The translations under genes and the position numbers were made by a program. Positions 9,646-19,259 of a stretch of 40,783 nt of DNA are shown here, piece after piece. Numbering within the stretch: the first letter of the stretch is position 1; each line of letters opens with the position of its first letter. The notes under the pieces are model-generated. The model was not told the origin of the DNA and ran no database searches. It saw only the letters and a list, made by a program, of their open reading frames with translations. Source of the DNA: Deltaproteobacteria bacterium (lineage in GTDB: Bacteria; Desulfobacterota; Desulfobacteria; Desulfobacterales; ETH-SRB1); contig JAJSZP010000004.1 of NCBI GenBank assembly GCA_030262775.1, forward strand, positions 1 to 40,783. Reading direction: 5' to 3'.

Positions 9646-9691
9646 AAAAAGCACCGACTCCTTAAAAAATAATTAAAGCTCGGTGCTTTTT
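9646..9691. terminator. Rho-independent terminator after hflKC (possibly bidirectional)
   Basis: AAAAAGCACCGA ... TCGGTGCTTTTT. Confidence 0.75.
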
Positions 9692-9720
9692 CTAATTCCT
9701 GGAAGAGAGTACATACACCA

Positions 9721-9819
9721 TTATTTGCCTTTCCTTCTCTGATGGCGTGTGCGTGCCAACAGCTTTCTGTGTTTATGTTTTCTCATTTTTTTTCTTCGTT
9801 TTTTAACTACACTGCCCAA
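9721..9819 (-). CDS. AURKAIP1/COX24-like small basic ribosome-associated protein (32 aa)
   Basis: Absent from ORF track. TTG start 4 nt after GGAGGTGA: (M)GSVVKKRRKKMRKHKHRKLLARTRHQRRKGK*. Confidence 0.8.
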   Translation of the reverse strand: MGSVVKKRRKKMRKHKHRKLLARTRHQRRKGK

Positions 9820-9924
9820 CAAATCACCTCCATCCTTTATCTAATTTTTTACGATAAAAGGTTTTTTACATTTTTTGTATTTATTTGTCCACAATTTTAT
9901 TAAAGAACTTTTCAATTAGATAAA

Positions 9925-10464
9925 ATGAAAAAACTGCAAACTTTTAACACGGATCAGATAAAAATTGTAAACGAGTCCGTTGAAATAGCCGAAGAACTCG
10001 TCAGCAACCATTACAAGATGTCTGCCAGTCAGTGGCTTCACAGGAGATATGATGTCAAGACTCTTGTCGACCTTAATTCTGACGAAGTAGTGCACGGCCC
10101 TTATGCGCAAATCATTCATTATAAGGGGCAGCGAAAAGACACTTCCCTTGAATCTTCAACTTATGATTTTTATAAAATATGTCTTCAGGATCATTCTATT
10201 CTTGCAACAATTGAGCAATTATCTGAAATGAAACTTTTTTCGTTTACATTATATATTATCATTCATGAATTAATTCATATAGTAAGATTCAGCAAATTTA
10301 TCCAAAACTTTGATGCTTCATCTGAAGAAAAGTTGGCAGAAGAGGTTCGTGTTCATAAAAAAACACATGAAATTCTTAAGACAATTAGATTTTCGGGGCT
10401 TACAGATGTGTTAAAATTTTATAATAAATGGCGTATGCCTTTTGATGGTTTGCAAAATTCCTGA
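9925..10464 (+). CDS. Uncharacterised protein with HELIH (HExxH) putative zinc-protease motif
   Basis: 179 aa; ...FTLYIIIHELIHIVRFSKFIQNFDASSEEKLAEEVRVHKKTHEI. Confidence 0.65.
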   Translation: MKKLQTFNTDQIKIVNESVEIAEELVSNHYKMSASQWLHRRYDVKTLVDLNSDEVVHGPYAQIIHYKGQRKDTSLESSTYDFYKICLQDHSILATIEQLSEMKLFSFTLYIIIHELIHIVRFSKFIQNFDASSEEKLAEEVRVHKKTHEILKTIRFSGLTDVLKFYNKWRMPFDGLQNS

Positions 10465-10610
10465 ATGAAAATAAAAAAGCGGGAGGTTACTTCTTGACAA
10501 CCCCCAAAAAACGCTTAAAATATTAAATTGAATTTGTTGTTATTGTAAACGGTTTTTGACATCCTTCTTATCTTTAAGATTAAATAATTTTATGCAGGAG
10601 TTTTTTAAAG

Positions 10611-10883
10611 ATGCCTATTTACGAATATGAATGTATGGAATGTGGTGAGATTATAGAAGCAATACAGAAATTTTCCGACAAATCTCTAACTAAATGCAAA
10701 CATTGTTCAGGAAAGCTTCAAAAACTCGTTTCACAGAGCACTTTTCATCTTAAAGGGACGGGTTGGTATGTAACTGACTATGCAAACAAATCCAAAAATT
10801 CTTGCACTTCTCAAAAAAAGAAGGAGAAAAAAATAGTTGCAACTACTGATAAGTCAAACAAAACTACCGATAAAACTTCATAA
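10611..10883 (+). CDS. FmdB family zinc-ribbon protein
   Basis: MPIYEYECMECGEIIEAIQKFSDKSLTKCKHCSGKLQKLVSQSTFHLKGTGWYVTDY. Confidence 0.92.
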   Translation: MPIYEYECMECGEIIEAIQKFSDKSLTKCKHCSGKLQKLVSQSTFHLKGTGWYVTDYANKSKNSCTSQKKKEKKIVATTDKSNKTTDKTS

Positions 10884-11111
10884 TAGCAAAGCTCCTGCCT
10901 TTTTTATATATATTATCTGACAAATTCAGGCACTCTGATAAATATATTATTAATTTAAGTGAGTTTTGATTTTTTTGGAGATTAATTGTTCTTGCCCCAA
11001 ATATTGAAAGAACGGTTTACGGCTGTTCAAAACAGAAAACTGTGAACCATTTTTATTTATTCATGATTGTTACAGAAATAATTTAGTTATAAAAAAAGGA
11101 GAATTTATAAA

Positions 11112-11399
11112 ATGAAACTTAGACCATTACAAGACCGAATTTTAGTAAAGCGTGTAGAAGAAGAAACTACGACAAAGGGAGGAATCATTATTCCTGATAC
11201 AGCTAAGGAAAAACCTGCAGAGGGCGAGGTTACAGCTGTTGGTATCGGCAAGATAGGCGAAGACGGCAAAAGGATTGCTTTAGAGATAAAAAAGGGCGAT
11301 AAGATTTTATTCAGCAAATATGGCGGAACCGAAGTTAAGATTGAAGGCGAGGAATATCTGATCATGCGTGAAGACGATGTTCTTGGTATAATCGAATAA
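11112..11399 (+). CDS. groES: Co-chaperonin GroES
   Basis: [40 protein letters not shown]... Confidence 0.98.
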   Translation: MKLRPLQDRILVKRVEEETTTKGGIIIPDTAKEKPAEGEVTAVGIGKIGEDGKRIALEIKKGDKILFSKYGGTEVKIEGEEYLIMREDDVLGIIE

Positions 11400-11433
11400 T
11401 TAATAAATTATAAATACTGGAGGATAAGATAAC

Positions 11434-13098
11434 ATGCCTAAAATAATAAAATATAATATGAAAGCCCGTGAAGCTATGCTCAAGGGTGTTACAACTCTTT
11501 CTGATGCGGTTGTCGTTACCCTTGGCCCAAAAGGAAGAAATGTAGTTATTGATAAATCCTGGGGTTCTCCCACAGTTACAAAGGACGGAGTAACTGTTGC
11601 CAAAGAAATTGAGCTTGAAGATAAATTTGAAAACATGGGCGCTCAGATGGTTAAAGAAGTTGCCAGCAAAACAAGCGATATGGCTGGCGATGGTACAACG
11701 ACCGCTACGGTTCTTGCCAGATCCATTTATGAAGAAGGACAAAAACTTGTTGCAGCCGGAAACAATCCTATGGCTATAAAACGAGGTATTGACAAGGCCA
11801 TTGAGGTTGTTGTCAAAGAACTTCACAGGATTAGCAACCCAACCAAAGAGCAGCGTGAAATAGCACAGGTCGGCACCATATCTGCGAACAATGACGAAAC
11901 CATAGGCAACATCATTGCCGAGGCAATGAACAAGGTTGGTAAAGAAGGCGTAATCACCGTTGAAGAAGCCAAGACCATGGAGACCACTCTTGAAGTTGTT
12001 GAAGGCATGCAGTTTGACCGCGGATATCTTTCTCCATATTTTGTGACAGATCCTGAGAAAATGGTTGTTTCACTTGAAGAGCCTTATATACTCATTAATG
12101 AGAAAAAAATCAGCAACATGAAAGATCTGCTTCCGATTCTTGAGCAAATAGCCAAGATGAGCAAACCACTTATGATTATTGCTGAAGATATTGAAGGTGA
12201 AGCCCTTGCAACTCTTGTTGTTAACAAGCTGAGAGGCACACTCCAGGTGGCTGCGGTTAAAGCCCCGGGTTTTGGCGATAGAAGAAAAGCCATGCTTGAG
12301 GATATAGCAGTTTTGACAGGCGGTCAGGTCGTTTCTGAGGACATAGGTGTTAAACTGGAAAGTATTACTCTTGCAGACCTTGGTAAGGCCAAGCGTATCA
12401 CCATTGATAAGGATAATACTACTATTGTTGACGGTGCCGGCGCTCGCAGTGCGCTGGAAGGTCGTGTAAGACAGATTCGCGCTCAAATTGATGAGACCAC
12501 ATCAGATTACGATCGTGAAAAACTCCAGGAACGTCTGGCAAAACTTATTGGTGGTGTTGCTGTCATTAATGTTGGCGCTGCAACTGAGACCGAGATGAAG
12601 GAAAAAAAGGCTCGCGTTGAAGATGCATTAAACGCTACCCGTGCTGCTGTTGAAGAGGGTGTTGTGCCAGGAGGTGGCGTTGCGCTCGTTCGCTGCCTGT
12701 CGGCGCTTGACAAGATGAAAATTAAAGCCGACCAGAAGCTTGGCGCAAAGGTTGTTATGCGCGCTATCGAAGAACCGCTTCGTCAGATCGTCAATAATGC
12801 CGGCCACGAGGGCTCTGTTGTGATTGATAAAGTAAAGAATGGCAAAGACGCGTTCGGCTTTAATGCAGAAACCAACGTATATGAAGATTTGATAGAAGCC
12901 GGAGTTATAGATCCTGCCAAGGTAGTACGTTATGCTCTGCAAAATGCCGGCAGTGTTGCTTCATTAATGCTTACGACAGAAGCCATGATTGCTGATAAGC
13001 CTGAAGAAAATGCCGGTGCCGCTCCTGCTATGCCTGGAGGAATGGGCGGCGGCGGAATGGGCGGCGGCGGAATGGGCGGAATGGGCGGAATGATGTAA
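11434..13098 (+). CDS. groEL: Chaperonin GroEL
   Basis: [70 protein letters not shown]-rich tail. Confidence 0.99.
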   Translation: MPKIIKYNMKAREAMLKGVTTLSDAVVVTLGPKGRNVVIDKSWGSPTVTKDGVTVAKEIELEDKFENMGAQMVKEVASKTSDMAGDGTTTATVLARSIYEEGQKLVAAGNNPMAIKRGIDKAIEVVVKELHRISNPTKEQREIAQVGTISANNDETIGNIIAEAMNKVGKEGVITVEEAKTMETTLEVVEGMQFDRGYLSPYFVTDPEKMVVSLEEPYILINEKKISNMKDLLPILEQIAKMSKPLMIIAEDIEGEALATLVVNKLRGTLQVAAVKAPGFGDRRKAMLEDIAVLTGGQVVSEDIGVKLESITLADLGKAKRITIDKDNTTIVDGAGARSALEGRVRQIRAQIDETTSDYDREKLQERLAKLIGGVAVINVGAATETEMKEKKARVEDALNATRAAVEEGVVPGGGVALVRCLSALDKMKIKADQKLGAKVVMRAIEEPLRQIVNNAGHEGSVVIDKVKNGKDAFGFNAETNVYEDLIEAGVIDPAKVVRYALQNAGSVASLMLTTEAMIADKPEENAGAAPAMPGGMGGGGMGGGGMGGMGGMM

Positions 13099-13140
13099 TG
13101 TATTCATAATATATACTCAACGTATTCCATGGATCATATA

Positions 13141-13180
13141 AAAAAGCCCTTATGCTTTCCGGCATAGGGGCTTTTTTTTG
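13141..13180 (+). terminator. Rho-independent terminator after groEL
   Basis: AAAAAGCCCTTATGC-TTTCC-GGCATAGGGGCTTTTTTTT. Confidence 0.9.
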
Positions 13181-13297
13181 TTTACTATATTGAATATCTT
13201 GACAAATTATAGATATGATTGTTATTCATTTTCTAACTTTAAAAAATTATGTTAATTTGGATGAGCTGAGACAAAGTCTGTTGCTGATCAACAATAA

Positions 13298-14314
13298 TTG
13301 GCAAAGGAATTAAGGCATTTTATGAATTATTGTATAAGATTCCGGTTAGTTATGTATTTGTATATGTTTGCTGCAATTATTGCATTTCCATTTATACTTT
13401 ATGCTGAGAAAAGCGAAAATGTCGTAGAACACGAGGCAGGTTTTTACTCCAGTATCCAAAAAGGAGATACGCTCTGGGATCTTTCACGCCGGTTTTTTGA
13501 TTCACTATGGCAACGTCTTGATATGTGGACTAAAAATAGCCAAATCGCCAACCATCACCGTATTTATCCTGATGATCGCATACGTTTGTTTCAGCGTAAG
13601 AAGATAGAAACATGGGTTGACACAGACTTGGCTAAAGAAGTCGTAGAAAAAAAGGAAGCCTTATATTTTTTTTATTCTGCAATAGATAAAATCGGATTCA
13701 TTAAGAAGAAACCTGATAGTCCTAGGGGAACTATTTTCAAAGTCAAAGATAATAAAGAACTGATCAGCAAAGGAGACCTGGTATATATACGACCAAACGA
13801 TGACGCCTCTTTTATTCCGGGCAATAAGTTTACAGTATATAGAACGTTGAAGCCATTAAGACACAGAAAAACAAATTCTTATATTGGAGCACAGCATTAT
13901 CTGACCGGCATTGTTGAAATTACAAAAATTGGGCCAAAATTTGCCGTAGCTAGAGTTATTCAGTCCTTCAGATCTATTGAAGTCAATGATCTGTTAACGC
14001 CTTATATAAAAAGATCGCCAAAAATTATACTGACAGAAAGCAAAAAAGAACTTAAAGGTAAGATAATTGTATCAGAGGAGCATGCAAGTATCATAGGAGA
14101 TAATACTGTTGCCTTTATAGACAAAGGAAACAAAGACGGGGTAAAGCCTGGACAAAGGTACACTGTATTTTATAAAGAAAATGATTACTTAACTCCGGTT
14201 GATTTCGGTACACTGCTTGTTCTTTATACTGAAGAAACAACATCAACAGTTCTTATTACAAGTGCTGAAAAAAGTATTTATCCTGGTGCGGACATTCATT
14301 TGCCCTTGCGATAA
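13298..14314 (+). CDS. LysM domain-containing envelope protein
   Basis: N-terminal hydrophobic segment; SSIQKGDTLWDLSRRFFDSLWQRLDMWTKNSQIANHHRIYPDDRIRL is LysM-like; ATG at 13322 is an alternative start. Confidence 0.75.
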   Translation: MAKELRHFMNYCIRFRLVMYLYMFAAIIAFPFILYAEKSENVVEHEAGFYSSIQKGDTLWDLSRRFFDSLWQRLDMWTKNSQIANHHRIYPDDRIRLFQRKKIETWVDTDLAKEVVEKKEALYFFYSAIDKIGFIKKKPDSPRGTIFKVKDNKELISKGDLVYIRPNDDASFIPGNKFTVYRTLKPLRHRKTNSYIGAQHYLTGIVEITKIGPKFAVARVIQSFRSIEVNDLLTPYIKRSPKIILTESKKELKGKIIVSEEHASIIGDNTVAFIDKGNKDGVKPGQRYTVFYKENDYLTPVDFGTLLVLYTEETTSTVLITSAEKSIYPGADIHLPLR

Positions 14315-14362
14315 TGTATTTTATGAAAAAAATTAAAAGCGCCTTTAAAAAGAGCTGGTTGA

Positions 14363-14428
14363 ACTTTAATCCTTTACAGAATTATAAAAAAATTATATAA
14401 ATAGTAAAAGCAATAGAAGGATTAAAGT
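14363..14428. repeat. 12-bp perfect inverted repeat with AT-rich 42-nt spacer upstream of cytochrome genes
   Basis: ACTTTAATCCTT (14363-14374) and AAGGATTAAAGT (14417-14428). Confidence 0.6.
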
Positions 14429-14468
14429 ATAATAATTGCAAAGAGGTACTTGCGGTCAGGAAAGAATA

Positions 14469-15551
14469 ATGAAAAAGTCATTGATATTTATACTTTCCAT
14501 AATTTTTACCATTGCGCTTTGCAGCCAAGTTAAAGCCAGGGTGACCGGAGCATGCTCAAACTGCCATACTATGCACTACAGCCAGGGGGGGGCTTCGATG
14601 GCAACATATGGAGGGTTTGGTGAAGCTCCTTTTCAGTGTCTGGTTCGCGGCAACTGTTTGGGCTGCCACGGTCAAAGCGCTACCGGCGGTGAATACGCAA
14701 CATGGGGCTCCCAAAAAATTCCCCAGGTTTATCACGCTACGGGCGGTACAGACCTGGCAGCCGGAAATTTTAAATATATTGATACTTCTGATGCCAAAGG
14801 CCATAATATAGACCTCCTTGGCAACACTGAGGATACCATCCCGAATGTCGCTTCCAGCTTCCCTCCTGGCGATGAACATGGCAACTATACCGCTTATCTT
14901 ACAAAAGGCACCTTTACTTGTGCCGGAAAATTTGGCTGTCACGGTGATCGCGATGTAGAGGGCAATTTTGAAAGTATAAAAGGCGCCCATCATGGCGGAG
15001 TGAGCGGAGAGTGTGATGGAAGTGATCTTGCTAACAGCTATCGGTTTTTGAAAGGCGTAAAGGGCCATGAGAATACACATAATACCTATCCGTGGCAAAA
15101 TAGAAACTCCACCATCCATAATGAATATTATGGTGCTTCAGGCACAGGTACTGAGAGTACCGCATCAACTCCTGGTGGTAATACCATCAGCGGGCTTTGC
15201 GCTGAATGTCACGGGAATTTCCATCAAGGAGCTGATGTTACAGCGCAAAGTAAGCTAAACTCTCCATGGCTCCGTCATCCCACAGATATTGTTTTAACAA
15301 ATTCCGGCGAATATACATCCTACACGACTTACAGCATATTGGCTCCAGTAGCTAGGCCATCACTCTATGGCACAATAAACAATCTCGGAACAAACAACGT
15401 TGTTACCCCAGGAACAGATATTATCATGTGCCTGTCCTGCCACGGAGTTCATGCTACAAACTATTATAAGCTTATGCGGTGGGAATATGATAGTACAAGC
15501 CTTGCGACAGCCTTGGAAGGGTGTAATGTTTGTCATACGTCGAAAAATTGA
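14469..15551 (+). CDS. Multihaem cytochrome c (5 CXXCH + 1 CX5CH), exported
   Basis: Signal peptide MKKSLIFILSIIFTIALCSQVKA; CSNCH, CLGCH, CAGKFGCH, CAECH, CLSCH, CNVCH. Confidence 0.9.
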   Translation: MKKSLIFILSIIFTIALCSQVKARVTGACSNCHTMHYSQGGASMATYGGFGEAPFQCLVRGNCLGCHGQSATGGEYATWGSQKIPQVYHATGGTDLAAGNFKYIDTSDAKGHNIDLLGNTEDTIPNVASSFPPGDEHGNYTAYLTKGTFTCAGKFGCHGDRDVEGNFESIKGAHHGGVSGECDGSDLANSYRFLKGVKGHENTHNTYPWQNRNSTIHNEYYGASGTGTESTASTPGGNTISGLCAECHGNFHQGADVTAQSKLNSPWLRHPTDIVLTNSGEYTSYTTYSILAPVARPSLYGTINNLGTNNVVTPGTDIIMCLSCHGVHATNYYKLMRWEYDSTSLATALEGCNVCHTSKN

Positions 15552-15586
15552 ACAAATGAACCGTTCCGTAAAATCCGGGAGGCATA

Positions 15587-16825
15587 ATGAATAGCATAAA
15601 GACAATATTTTTATGCCTGGTAATCCTTATGCTTTTGGTTGGCGGTGTCAGTTATGCAGGGACTTATCTTGATTCGGCCCATGGCAATAGCACCTATGGT
15701 GTGGACCGAACTGTTATTGATGCAAAGTATGATGATTATTGTTCAGGAAACTGCGCCCACTGTCATGAGGCTCATGCAAGCTTGGGAGGGGATGAGCCTC
15801 TTCCTAACACCAGTACAGCAGAAGGACCGGATGAAGTCCTTCTCTTTTCAGAAGAAGAAAGTGTCTGCGAAACCTGTCATGATGGCAATCCGGCTGCCGA
15901 TAATATTCAAGCCCAGATTGACAAAACGTATGCCCATCCCACAGATGATTACTCCGGCGTGCATAAAGTATCGGAAAGCACAACAGCCGACATGGATCCA
16001 GGTGACTATGATGCAACCAACAGTCTTCATGCAGAATGCGTGGATTGTCACAATCCACACGCGGCAGGATCAACCGTACATACTGCAGAAACAAACACTG
16101 TAACCGCAACCTCTCCACTTTATAAGGTTTCTGGAGTCAATCCACCCTCCACGGCGGCATGGGTGACGCCTGCGGCTGCTTCATATACCGAAAAGCCTAC
16201 CAGTACAGGAATATCTTTTGAATACGAGCTTTGCTACAAATGCCACTCCTCCTGGACTGGACCAAACGATCCTGTGATAAGGGATACCGCCAAAGAATTC
16301 AATCCCGCCAATGCATCATACCATTCCGTTGAAGAGACTGGAAAGGCAAGCAGTTATGGCACCTATGTGAACCACTGGAACAAAGACAGCCTGATGTATT
16401 GCTCGGACTGCCATGGAAGCGAGATCTCCTCAGATCCGGCAGGACCTCATGGCTCTATAATCGCGCATATCCTTAAAGGAAACTATAACAGAGATACAGG
16501 GAAATCCAGCCTGAAGACCTCGGGCCACCTCTGTTTTGATTGCCATGATTACCAAACCTATAAAGCTGCCGGTACCAATTTAGGCGGTAGCGGCTTTGCC
16601 GAATTGGGATATGATAATCTACATACGATACATAATGATGCCGTATGTATGGACTGCCATTCTGCCCTTCCTCACGGAATAAACAGAAAGCACTTGATTG
16701 TTCTTACAAAGGATAATGCCGATTATATAAACGGCGCTAAAATTATGAGCTTTACAAATGTCGATGACCGTACCTATAGTAAAAGCAACTGTAGTACCAC
16801 TATTGGCTGTCATTCTAAAAAATGA
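15587..16825 (+). CDS. Multihaem cytochrome c (7 CXXCH + 1 C-terminal CX5CH), exported
   Basis: Signal peptide; CAHCH, CETCH, CVDCH, CYKCH, CSDCH, CFDCH, CMDCH, CSTTIGCH. Confidence 0.9.
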   Translation: MNSIKTIFLCLVILMLLVGGVSYAGTYLDSAHGNSTYGVDRTVIDAKYDDYCSGNCAHCHEAHASLGGDEPLPNTSTAEGPDEVLLFSEEESVCETCHDGNPAADNIQAQIDKTYAHPTDDYSGVHKVSESTTADMDPGDYDATNSLHAECVDCHNPHAAGSTVHTAETNTVTATSPLYKVSGVNPPSTAAWVTPAAASYTEKPTSTGISFEYELCYKCHSSWTGPNDPVIRDTAKEFNPANASYHSVEETGKASSYGTYVNHWNKDSLMYCSDCHGSEISSDPAGPHGSIIAHILKGNYNRDTGKSSLKTSGHLCFDCHDYQTYKAAGTNLGGSGFAELGYDNLHTIHNDAVCMDCHSALPHGINRKHLIVLTKDNADYINGAKIMSFTNVDDRTYSKSNCSTTIGCHSKK

Positions 16826-17084
16826 CAATACCTTTTCGCCTGTCCCCAGTGTCTGTACCGGCATCACATCGTTTTTGTTCTTTGTTCCGCGCCCATTGCT
16901 TCGTTCTTATAGGTTCTCGACCAAGCATAGGCTGCTCCGCGCTGGTCACTCTCCAGGGAGTATGCCCAGCGCAGGACCCATAAGAGGTAATTATTACTGC
17001 TACTCAAACGATTAACCTTGCGACTTCGGAATACACCCCAGAAATTTGGGTTAGTCTTGTTTGGAAGCTCTTCCAGGATAGAAT

Positions 17085-19055
17085 ATGAATAGTTTGTGGA
17101 ATGACGATGACGCAAGAGCCTTCTTAAATGATCCATTGCAGCTTAGGATTTATACATCCAGGCTGTTAGGAAGTCAGCCCGATCTGGTTTTACACGGGGG
17201 AGGCAACACCTCAGTTAAGGTTAAGAAAGAACATATCTTTGGGGATATCGAAGAAATCCTTTATGTAAAAGGAAGTGGCGTTGATTTAAAAACTATACAG
17301 CCCGCTGGATTTGCTCCTCTCAAACTTGAAATTCTTAGAAAAATGGTTGCACTTGAGAATCTTGATGATGCTGATTTGCTCAGACTTCAAAGAACCTCAA
17401 TGATAAATCCCGACTCTCCCAATCCTTCCATAGAAGCAATTTTGCACGCCATCATACCTTTTAAATATGTTGATCACACTCATGCGGATTCAGTTGTAAT
17501 AATTACGAATAATGAAAGAGGAGAAGAACTGATCCGTAAAATTTATAAAGACCGGGTTTTGATTGTGCCCTATGTAACGCCCGGTTTTATTTTAGCAAAA
17601 AAAGTTTATGAATTGACCCGAAATTTAGACTGGAGCAAAGTTGAAGGTATAATCCTGTTAAATCATGGAGTATTTACTTTTTCAGACGATGCTCGAACGA
17701 GTTATGAGAAAATGATTCATATTGCTTTGCTGGCAGATGATTATCTTAAAGAAAAGGGTGTTTTTGACTCTGTTGCCAAAGCTGAATCTGTCGAAGATTT
17801 GCTGTCACTGGCACGTATTCGTCATCATATTTCTGTCGCAAAAGGGGATGCGATGATAGCCCTGCTTGATCAAAGCCAGAATGCCTGTGGGTTTGCGAAT
17901 CTTCCTGATGTGGATTCAATTGCCACACACGGTCCCATGACTCTTGATCATGTGATCCGCACAAAGCCGATTCCTGTTATACTAAAGAACGATATTGAGA
18001 AAGACATAGCCGATTATTCTTCGGAATATAAAAAGTATTTTGACCGGAATACCGATGGCCATCTGGAATGCCTTGATACAACACCTCGATGGGGCATCTG
18101 GCCGGAATATGGTACAATATCATTTGGACGAAGTGTAAAAGAAGCAAAAATAGTTGCAGATATAGCAGATCATACAATACTCGCAATTCAGCTTGGCGAG
18201 GCCATAGGAGGTTGGAGCCCATTACCGGAAGAAGCTGTTTTCCACATGGAATACTGGGCACCGCAACAGGCCAAATTACAAAAAGAAGAAAGTTCTCTTG
18301 AGCTGCAGGGCAAAATAGCCCTGGTAACCGGTGCTGCCAGCGGGATTGGCAAAGCCTGTGTCAAAGCGTTATATGAGCAAGGCGCAGTTGTTGTTGGGCT
18401 TGATATTAATCCTGAAATTGCAGAGATATTCAATCAGCAGGATCAGGGAGGATTTACTTGCGATGTTACTGACGATAAGGCCGTGCAGAAAGCGGTTGAG
18501 TTTCTTGTTCGGAGTTTTGGAGGTCTTGATATTCTGGTAACCAATGCAGGTATATTTCCCGCAAGCCGGAATATTGAAAAAATGGATGCTGTGAGCTGGA
18601 ATCGAAGCATGGAGATAAATTTATCCAGCCATCAAAGATTATTAAAAATATGCATACCTTATCTTAAGCATGGCATTGATCCTGCGGTTATTTTTATTGC
18701 TTCCAAAAATGTTCCGGCTCCGGGGCCTGGCGCTTCCGCCTATTCAGTAGCAAAGGCCGGCCTGACTCAGCTTGCCCGTATTGCCGCAATGGAATTGGCC
18801 GTTTTTGGCATTCGTGTTAATATAGTTCATCCAGATGCTGTTTTTGATACAGGGATCTGGACCCAGGAAGTCCTGGAGGGTCGGGCAAGGCATTACGGGC
18901 TGACAGTTGCAGAATATAAAACTAAAAATCTCTTGAAAACCGAAGTTACATCAAAAGACGTTGCCGCAATGGTCTGCGCTATGGCTGGTAGGGCTTTTGC
19001 CAAGACAACGGGCGCTCAGGTTCCTGTTGATGGAGGCAACGAAAGGGTTATTTAA
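17085..19055 (+). CDS. Bifunctional class II aldolase / short-chain dehydrogenase
   Basis: N-terminal aldolase (LHGGGNTSVK, HTHADS, LLNHGVFTF) fused to Rossmann SDR (GKIALVTGAASGIGKACVKAL...TNAGIFP...ASAYSVAKAGL). Confidence 0.92.
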   Translation: MNSLWNDDDARAFLNDPLQLRIYTSRLLGSQPDLVLHGGGNTSVKVKKEHIFGDIEEILYVKGSGVDLKTIQPAGFAPLKLEILRKMVALENLDDADLLRLQRTSMINPDSPNPSIEAILHAIIPFKYVDHTHADSVVIITNNERGEELIRKIYKDRVLIVPYVTPGFILAKKVYELTRNLDWSKVEGIILLNHGVFTFSDDARTSYEKMIHIALLADDYLKEKGVFDSVAKAESVEDLLSLARIRHHISVAKGDAMIALLDQSQNACGFANLPDVDSIATHGPMTLDHVIRTKPIPVILKNDIEKDIADYSSEYKKYFDRNTDGHLECLDTTPRWGIWPEYGTISFGRSVKEAKIVADIADHTILAIQLGEAIGGWSPLPEEAVFHMEYWAPQQAKLQKEESSLELQGKIALVTGAASGIGKACVKALYEQGAVVVGLDINPEIAEIFNQQDQGGFTCDVTDDKAVQKAVEFLVRSFGGLDILVTNAGIFPASRNIEKMDAVSWNRSMEINLSSHQRLLKICIPYLKHGIDPAVIFIASKNVPAPGPGASAYSVAKAGLTQLARIAAMELAVFGIRVNIVHPDAVFDTGIWTQEVLEGRARHYGLTVAEYKTKNLLKTEVTSKDVAAMVCAMAGRAFAKTTGAQVPVDGGNERVI

Positions 19056-19062
19056 TAATGAC

Positions 19063-19204
19063 GGCTTCTTAAAAAGTCCATCTGCATGTTGTGCTTCATC
19101 TTTCATCATTGCGACGTAAAGTAACTACGTCCCTTTCCTCAAAATTCGGATGACTTGTATATGAACTTTTTTACTTTGACGTTGATTTGATGATTTTTTA
19201 AGGG
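19063..19204. repeat. Dispersed repeat / MITE-like element between aldolase and LsrF-like genes
   Basis: ACGGCTTCTTAAAAAGTCCATC ... GATGATTTTTTAAGGGGC imperfect TIR; internal GCGACGTAAAGTAACTACGTCCCTTTCCTC. Confidence 0.6.
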
Positions 19205-19259
19205 GCTATCAATAATGAGATTTGTTTAGCGTCATAGATAATAGAGAGGAGGTATATAA

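Noticed and set aside
10900-11111. Possible CIRCE operator upstream of groES
   Set aside because: No TTAGCACTC-N9-GAGTGCTAA palindrome found by eye; only weak short inverted repeats
13010-13095. GGAATGGGCGGC tandem repeats
   Set aside because: Normal GGM-rich C-terminus of GroEL
14556-15119. 187-aa minus-strand ORF and the 15639-16103 plus ORF
   Set aside because: Overlap the multihaem cytochrome frames, which have clear CXXCH motifs and signal peptides
16826-17084. Possible mobile-element remnant between the cytochrome and aldolase genes
   Set aside because: Neither strand gave a recognisable protein or terminal repeat; the minus-strand ORF 16864-17136 overlaps the start of the aldolase gene
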